Both the position numbers and the translations under genes were made by a program. The notes below the pieces were generated by a model. It saw nothing but the letters and a program-made list of their open reading frames with translations, did not search any database and was not told where the DNA came from. From Acidobacteriota bacterium (GTDB lineage: Bacteria > Acidobacteriota > Vicinamibacteria > Vicinamibacterales > JAFNAJ01), in contig JAFNAJ010000053.1 in NCBI GenBank assembly GCA_017860085.1, forward strand, positions 1-10,657: a stretch of 10,657 bases of DNA. Direction: 5' to 3'. The first letter of the stretch is position 1, and the number at the start of each line of letters is the position of its first letter. This document shows, in pieces, positions 6,807 through 10,657 of this stretch.

Positions 6807-9344
6807 TCACAGCCCTCGGACCGCGTTCTCCACCTCCCTGGCGAGCGACGCGTAGTCGTCGCCGCGCAGCCGCAGCGGCTCGCCAAAGGCCACGCGTGCC
6901 CGGCCGGGCCGGGCCCAGCGCCACGACTGGTGGAGGATCCGGTCGAGCCCCTCGAGGCGCACCGGCACGACGGGCAGGTCGAGCCTCGCCCCGATCATGC
7001 CGACGCCCGGGCGGAAGAGGTTGATCTCGCCGTGGTCGGTGCGCTTGCCCTCGGGGAAGATCAGCAGCGAGTACCCGTCCGCCGCGAGGTCTCCGATGTA
7101 GCGCAAGGTCTGCCGCGTGCCAGCTTCGCGCTGCGGCAGCGGAAACGCGTTGAAGAACAGCGTCGCGAGATAGTAGTTCAGGCTGTTGCTCAGCCAGGCG
7201 CGCCGCCCGAACTGCTCGGGGAAGAAGTGGGCCTTGAAAAACTCCTTGGCCATCGCGATGGCCACCCGGTGGCGCCAGCGCGCGGGAAGCGCCATCAACA
7301 CCGACGGGGCGTCGAGATGGCTCTGGTGATTGGCCGCGAACACGACCGGGCCCGTGAGTCCAGCCAGGTGGTCGCGCCCCTCGACCCTCAGCCACACGAA
7401 CAGCCGGCCGATCGGGAGGATCCACGTCGCAAGCGACGCGCGGCGGACTGCCCGCGCCAGCCAACGCCGATTCCAGGACGGAAACACGACGGGCTCGGCG
7501 GCCTCGGCCGGTCTCGGTTGCGCGCCGGCGGGTACCGCCGCCGGCTCCACCAACCGCGCCAAGTCGCCAACCGTGCGCGCGGCCGCGAACGCCCCCTCGT
7601 CGATCGTCACCTGGAACCGCTCCTCGAGCGCCATCAGGAGTTCGACGTGCTCGAGCGACGTGAGGCCCAACTCCTCGATCGCGGTGGCGGGGCTCACTTC
7701 CGTGCCCCCGTGCGCGAAGCGAGCCACGAGCATCTCGATCGACTCCTCGCCTCGTGCGCCGCGCGGAGGAGCCGTGGCGCCGCCGGCCTCGACCCACGCC
7801 CTGATCTCTCGCCGCTTCAGCTTGCGAGTGCCCTCCGTGCGCGGCAGCTCCTCGAGGGGCCACAGCGACGTGCTCCGGATCTTCTGGTGATCGGCCAGCG
7901 CGGTGTTGGCCCCGCGCACGACGCGGTGTGCGTCGCTGCCCGGCTCGAGCACCAGTACGGCATGCACGCGCTCCTCGCCATCGCGCGTCACGCCGACGAC
8001 GGCCGAATCGCGGACCCCCGGCTGCGCGTTGATCGCCCGCTCGACGTCCTCGGGAAAGACGTTGAGGCCCTCGGGCGTGACGATCATCTCCTTCTTGCGG
8101 CCGCGGATGTACAGCTGGCCGTTCTCGTCGAATCCCCCAACGTCGCCGGTGTGCAGCCAGCCGTCCTCGAACGCCTCGGCCGACGCCTGCGGCGCGTTGA
8201 AATACCCCCGCGTCACGTTGTCGCCCCGCACGAGGATCTCGCCATCGGCGGCGATCTTGACCTCGACACCTCCGATGGGCTTGCCAACCGAGCCCTTCTT
8301 CGTCGAAAACGGGTGGTTCAGGGTGACGATCGGCGCGGTCTCGGTGAGGCCGTAGCCCTGGATGACGACGAACCCCAGCCCGCGCATGAACTCTTCGAGT
8401 TCGCCCTCGAGCGGCGCGGCGCCGACGATGAAGCTCCAGAACTTCCAGCCGAACGCGCGGTGAACGGCCCTGTAGATCCACCACCGACGGGTCCAATGCC
8501 TGCGCTGGCCGCCGGCGCTCTGTGACTCTGGGAAGGCGCGCAGGAGGTGGTCGCGCAGCACGTCGAGGATCTTCGGCACGCTCACGATCACCGAGATCCG
8601 GCGTGATTTCACCTGGCGGACGATGTCCTGGGGGTTGTAGCCCCGCATGAACACCACCGTGCCCGGGAGCATGGGCGGCACGAAGGTCGCCATCGCCTGG
8701 CCGAACATGTGCGACAGCGGCAGGAGGTTGAGGAACCGGATGGGGAAGAAGGGGCGGCCCCAGCGACGGTACTTGGCCACCTCGCGCTCGATCGGGACGA
8801 TGTTGGCGAGGATGTTGCGGTGCGTGATGACCACACCTTTCGGCTCGGCCGTGGCGCCCGAGGTGAAGATGATCTCCGCCACCGAGTCGGGGGAGAGCGT
8901 CACCTCGCTCGCGGGTCCCCGTGACGCCAGCGCTTCCGGATGCAGCACCTCGGACATCGGCCATGCCTGGACGTCTGCAGGAAGCTGGAGCGGCGGCACC
9001 TCGTCGCCCACGAGCACGACCCGCGCCCGGACGATCGAGCGAACCCTGAGCAGGAAGTCAGGCGAGGCGCGGTAGTCGATGGGGACCAGCACGACGCCGC
9101 GGAGGATGGCGCCCCAGAGGGCGACGACCCATTCGGGACGGTTCTCGCCCCAGATGACGACCGCGTCTCCGATGTGCAGGCCGGCGGCGTCGAGCCTCGC
9201 CCCGAAGGCCCTCGCGGCCGCCGCGACGGTTCCGTAGTCGTAACTCCGGCTGCGGTACCCATCGTCATAGGCGAGGAACTCGCCCGACGCCCGCGCGAGG
9301 TCCTCGAAAAAGTCGACCAGCGTGTGCCTGACCATCGCTTGCAT
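6807..9344 (-). CDS. Acyl-AMP ligase - acyl carrier - PlsC acyltransferase fusion
   Basis: An 845-residue, three-module enzyme. Residues 5-515 are an ANL-superfamily adenylating ligase: TSGATAEPKG (161-170) phosphate loop, QGYGLTET (329-336), WLHTGD (396-401), RGRKKEMIV (414-422) and the C-terminal lysine segment TRKLKRREIR (506-515). Residues 535-600 are an acyl carrier domain with LGLTSLEHVELL; Ser563 is the candidate phosphopantetheine site (Thr replaces the more usual Asp before it). Residues 645-845 are a PlsC/LPLAT acyltransferase: NHQSHLD with the HX4D pair His673/Asp678, FPEGKRTD (763-770) and PVVPVRL (791-797). Inferred activity: a free fatty acid is adenylated, loaded on the carrier arm and passed to a lysophospholipid or related acceptor at the inner membrane. 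The domain order is the reverse of E. coli Aas, and Aas lacks the carrier. Start 9344 or 9335 is uncertain, as neither has a ribosome site. Confidence 0.9.
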   Translation of the reverse strand: MQAMVRHTLVDFFEDLARASGEFLAYDDGYRSRSYDYGTVAAAARAFGARLDAAGLHIGDAVVIWGENRPEWVVALWGAILRGVVLVPIDYRASPDFLLRVRSIVRARVVLVGDEVPPLQLPADVQAWPMSEVLHPEALASRGPASEVTLSPDSVAEIIFTSGATAEPKGVVITHRNILANIVPIEREVAKYRRWGRPFFPIRFLNLLPLSHMFGQAMATFVPPMLPGTVVFMRGYNPQDIVRQVKSRRISVIVSVPKILDVLRDHLLRAFPESQSAGGQRRHWTRRWWIYRAVHRAFGWKFWSFIVGAAPLEGELEEFMRGLGFVVIQGYGLTETAPIVTLNHPFSTKKGSVGKPIGGVEVKIAADGEILVRGDNVTRGYFNAPQASAEAFEDGWLHTGDVGGFDENGQLYIRGRKKEMIVTPEGLNVFPEDVERAINAQPGVRDSAVVGVTRDGEERVHAVLVLEPGSDAHRVVRGANTALADHQKIRSTSLWPLEELPRTEGTRKLKRREIRAWVEAGGATAPPRGARGEESIEMLVARFAHGGTEVSPATAIEELGLTSLEHVELLMALEERFQVTIDEGAFAAARTVGDLARLVEPAAVPAGAQPRPAEAAEPVVFPSWNRRWLARAVRRASLATWILPIGRLFVWLRVEGRDHLAGLTGPVVFAANHQSHLDAPSVLMALPARWRHRVAIAMAKEFFKAHFFPEQFGRRAWLSNSLNYYLATLFFNAFPLPQREAGTRQTLRYIGDLAADGYSLLIFPEGKRTDHGEINLFRPGVGMIGARLDLPVVPVRLEGLDRILHQSWRWARPGRARVAFGEPLRLRGDDYASLAREVENAVRGL

Positions 9345-9356
9345 TATGATATGCGG
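9339..9356. promoter_or_regulatory. AT-rich divergent promoter patch
   Basis: Between the divergent ligase and SDR genes, the only AT-rich stretch in a GC-rich neighbourhood is TTGCATTATGATATGCGG. Rightward it offers TATGAT (9345-9350), five of six matches to the -10 consensus; leftward it offers CATAAT (complement of 9343-9348), also five of six. The leftward box would put the RNA start at about 9336, favouring a leaderless ATG at 9335 for the ligase. No good -35 box is visible for either direction. The rightward start would leave an approximately 40-nt leader before the SDR gene. Confidence 0.4.
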
Positions 9357-9395
9357 CGCGTGTCTTCCCCGCCGCCGTGGTGACGCGCCCTCCTC

Positions 9396-10298
9396 ATGCG
9401 CATCTTTCTCACTGGACCGACGGGCTACATCGGCTCGGCTGTGCTCGACGCGTTGATCCGCGCCGGCCACCAGGTGACCGCGCTCGTGCGCGGCCTGTCG
9501 AGCGGGGCGCCCATCGTGGCCAAGGGTGCGCAGATCACCGTGGGCAACCTGGCCGAGCCCGACTCCTACCGTGTCCAGGCAGCCGGGTTCGATGCCTACA
9601 TCCACGCAGCGTTCGAGGCGTCGCCGAGGGGCGGCGAGGTGGATCGGCTCGCGGTGGAGACGCTCATCGATGTTGCACGACGCCGCCCCGGTACCGCGCT
9701 GGTGTACACGTCGGGCGTGTGGGTGCTGGGAGCCACGCCCACGCCGGCCGCCGAGGATGCGCCGCTCGACCCACCGGCCATGGTGGCCTTTCGTCCGGCT
9801 CACGAACGCATGGTGCTCGATGCCCAGGCCAACGGGCTGCGCACCGTCGTGGTGCGGCCCGGCATCGTGTACGGAGGGGCGCGCGGGATCGTGTCGGAGC
9901 TGTTGCGCGATGCCGACAACGGCCTGATGCGCGTGATTGGCAGCGGGGACAACCGCTGGCCTGCCGTGTACGATCGCGACCTTGCGGATCTCTACGCGCG
10001 ACTGGTCGGGGCTGCCGAGGGGTCGGGCATCTACCACGCCACCGACGAGAGCGACGAGCGCGTCAACGAAATCGTGAGCGCGATCGCCCGCCACGCGCCG
10101 TCGAAGCCGGCGGTTCGTCGCGTGCCCATCGCGGAGGCGCGCAAGAAGCTCGGTCCGTACGCCGATGCGCTCGTGCTCGACCAGGTCGTGCGCAGCCCGC
10201 GCGCCCACGCGCTCGGCTGGGCGCCCACGCTCGGTTCGGTCACGCGTTCCGTGCCGCGCCTGTTCGAGGAGTGGCGCAACGCCCGCGCCGCCGGGTAG
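9396..10298 (+). CDS. NAD(P)-binding atypical SDR (epimerase/dehydratase-like)
   Basis: A 300-residue Rossmann-fold protein of the extended/atypical short-chain dehydrogenase group. The N-terminal nucleotide loop is TGPTGYIG (6-13, GxxGxxG), with a conserved-looking YTSG segment (104-107), VVRPGIVYGG (152-161) and AVYDRDLADLY (190-200), where extended SDRs place their substrate-side structural motifs. The usual catalytic YxxxK is missing: at the expected place the sequence is FRPAHER, so Phe132 and His136 occupy the Tyr and Lys positions. This is seen in atypical SDRs, which act as reductases or as NAD(P)-sensing proteins, and the substrate cannot be told from sequence. The ATG fits the family start exactly, but no ribosome site precedes it. 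It is divergent from the acyl ligase, hinting at shared control. Confidence 0.88.
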   Translation: MRIFLTGPTGYIGSAVLDALIRAGHQVTALVRGLSSGAPIVAKGAQITVGNLAEPDSYRVQAAGFDAYIHAAFEASPRGGEVDRLAVETLIDVARRRPGTALVYTSGVWVLGATPTPAAEDAPLDPPAMVAFRPAHERMVLDAQANGLRTVVVRPGIVYGGARGIVSELLRDADNGLMRVIGSGDNRWPAVYDRDLADLYARLVGAAEGSGIYHATDESDERVNEIVSAIARHAPSKPAVRRVPIAEARKKLGPYADALVLDQVVRSPRAHALGWAPTLGSVTRSVPRLFEEWRNARAAG

Positions 10299-10360
10299 GA
10301 TCTGGGTCGGTCTTTCAGGCCATCGCCGATTGGTCCGGAGCTCACCTGGGTTGACACACC

Positions 10361-10490
10361 GTCAGCTCTCGGCTGTCCGCACTCAGCCGGTTCCCGCAAT
10401 GGCGCTGAGGGCTGATGACTGAGAGCCGGGGGCAACTCGAGCGAGTTGAGCCTCGGGTCCATCAGTCCGTCAGTCTGCCAGTCGCTTGGT
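10361..10490. repeat. Structured, repeat-containing intergenic segment
   Basis: The 210-bp gap after the SDR gene holds three separate structures. First is a long imperfect hairpin: GCTCTC (10365-10370) with GAGAGC (10421-10426) and CTCAGC (10382-10387) with GCTGAG (10404-10409), joined by partly pairing 11-nt segments. Second is a perfect 7-bp inverted repeat CAACTCG/CGAGTTG (10433-10439 with 10442-10448) around two bases. Third are three 8-bp direct repeats each beginning CAGTC (10463, 10471, 10479). The first may end the SDR transcript, though no T-run follows. The third lies just upstream of a strong ribosome site and could be an operator or simple-sequence expansion. A TTGACA at 10351-10356 has no matching -10 box. 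Text of this style may be a dispersed intergenic repeat in the source genome. Confidence 0.5.
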
Positions 10491-10494
10491 TGCT

Positions 10495-10502
10495 CGAGGA
10501 GG
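10495..10502 (+). promoter_or_regulatory. Strong ribosome binding site
   Basis: GAGGAGGA lies six bases before the ATG at 10509. It is the strongest Shine-Dalgarno in the window and shows that a real translation start for an exported protein existed here, which matters for interpreting the disrupted coding sequence that follows. Confidence 0.75.
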
Positions 10503-10508
10503 ACCTGC

Positions 10509-10657
10509 ATGTTCGTTCGATCCCTGCTCGCTACTGCCGTGCTGTCCGTTGGCTTCGGCCGCCGCGGTGGGCTACTGCTGGGGCGGGTCGACGAGCTTCA
10601 GCTACGCCACCGCGCAGCCCGGGCTCAACGCCGCGGTGGTCTATTACGGGGGATCGC
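10509..10657 (+). pseudogene. Dienelactone hydrolase family remnant: signal peptide joined out of frame to nucleophile elbow
   Basis: From ATG 10509 the frame encodes a signal-peptide-like start, MFVRSLLATAVLSVGFG, behind a strong ribosome site. From about 10558, a frame one base later encodes AAAVGYCWGGSTSFSYATAQ and then PGLNAAVVYYGGS. That is the diagnostic dienelactone hydrolase segment (PF01738): the G-x-C-W-G-G elbow with the nucleophilic Cys, and the AAVVYYG strand. In secreted members of this family well over a hundred residues normally separate the signal peptide from this elbow. Here they are about adjacent and in different frames, so the intervening part of the alpha/beta-hydrolase fold is absent. 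The simplest readings are an internal deletion of some 400 bp or an assembly misjoin. The first frame stays open to the window edge but encodes Arg/Leu-rich sequence with no recognisable fold. The gene continues outside the window. Confidence 0.6.

Noticed and set aside
6760..6807. 15-codon micro-frame overlapping the ligase stop codon (MRVGRRFVAGECRCH)
   Set aside because: The TGATG overlap could couple translation, but there is no composition or conservation evidence and such short frames are expected by chance.
6264..8525. Long rightward open frame antisense to the ligase and infA genes
   Set aside because: It spans several real genes on the other strand, lacks recognisable motifs, and has low-complexity Arg/Ala/His/Asp composition.
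9345..10208. Upstream extension of the ligase frame through the SDR gene
   Set aside because: The added sequence has no domain, overlaps a well-supported gene on the opposite strand, and homologous ligases start near MVRHTLVDFF.
10351..10379. TTGACA as a sigma-70 promoter for the hydrolase remnant
   Set aside because: The -35 match is perfect, but no acceptable -10 box is found at 16-18 bp spacing.
10031..10510. Leftward open frame of 159 codons across the SDR end and following gap
   Set aside because: It is antisense to a well-supported gene, crosses palindromic intergenic DNA, and shows no motif.

Overview
The window is GC-rich, gene-dense bacterial DNA. A very large TonB-dependent receptor with a carboxypeptidase-regulatory-like N-terminus, a multidomain acyl ligase/acyltransferase and small intergenic palindromes together suggest an Acidobacteriota-type genome, perhaps class Vicinamibacteria. 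That assignment is recognition of style and is not proven by any marker gene here. No rRNA, tRNA, CRISPR array, phage gene or transposase gene was seen.

Layout. Positions 1-4970 read leftward: a ROK/Glk-type glucokinase (4970-3960), then an outer-membrane TonB-dependent receptor (3845-207), then the signal-peptide start of another exported protein running off the left edge. A 117-bp near-perfect palindrome (86-202) lies between the last two. Divergent from glucokinase, with only 53 bp between start codons, is a rightward gene for an unusual fusion: BRCT-like domain, MerR-like helix-turn-helix and TPR repeats (5024-6163). It converges on a leftward cluster read from 9344 down to 6191: a three-part acyl-AMP ligase / acyl carrier domain / PlsC acyltransferase, a stand-alone translation initiation factor IF-1, and a small putative zinc-ribbon protein. 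Divergent from the ligase, across an AT-rich promoter-like patch, is an NAD(P)-binding atypical SDR (9396-10298). A structured, repeat-containing gap follows. At the right edge there is a strong ribosome binding site and signal peptide joined, in a different frame, to the nucleophile-elbow region of a dienelactone hydrolase: a broken or misassembled gene.

How the parts may work together. The left block looks like uptake plus use of a carbohydrate-derived nutrient: the receptor imports, the glucokinase phosphorylates glucose, and the exported protein may process substrate. This is inferred from adjacency only. The right block centres on acyl activation and transfer to a lipid acceptor, with a redox enzyme divergently placed. 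IF-1 sits behind the acyltransferase, away from its usual ribosomal-protein operon.

The most notable items are the BRCT-MerR-TPR fusion, the one-polypeptide acyl ligase-ACP-acyltransferase, the long palindromic element, and the rearranged dienelactone hydrolase at the right edge. None amounts to a clear new defence or mobile system.
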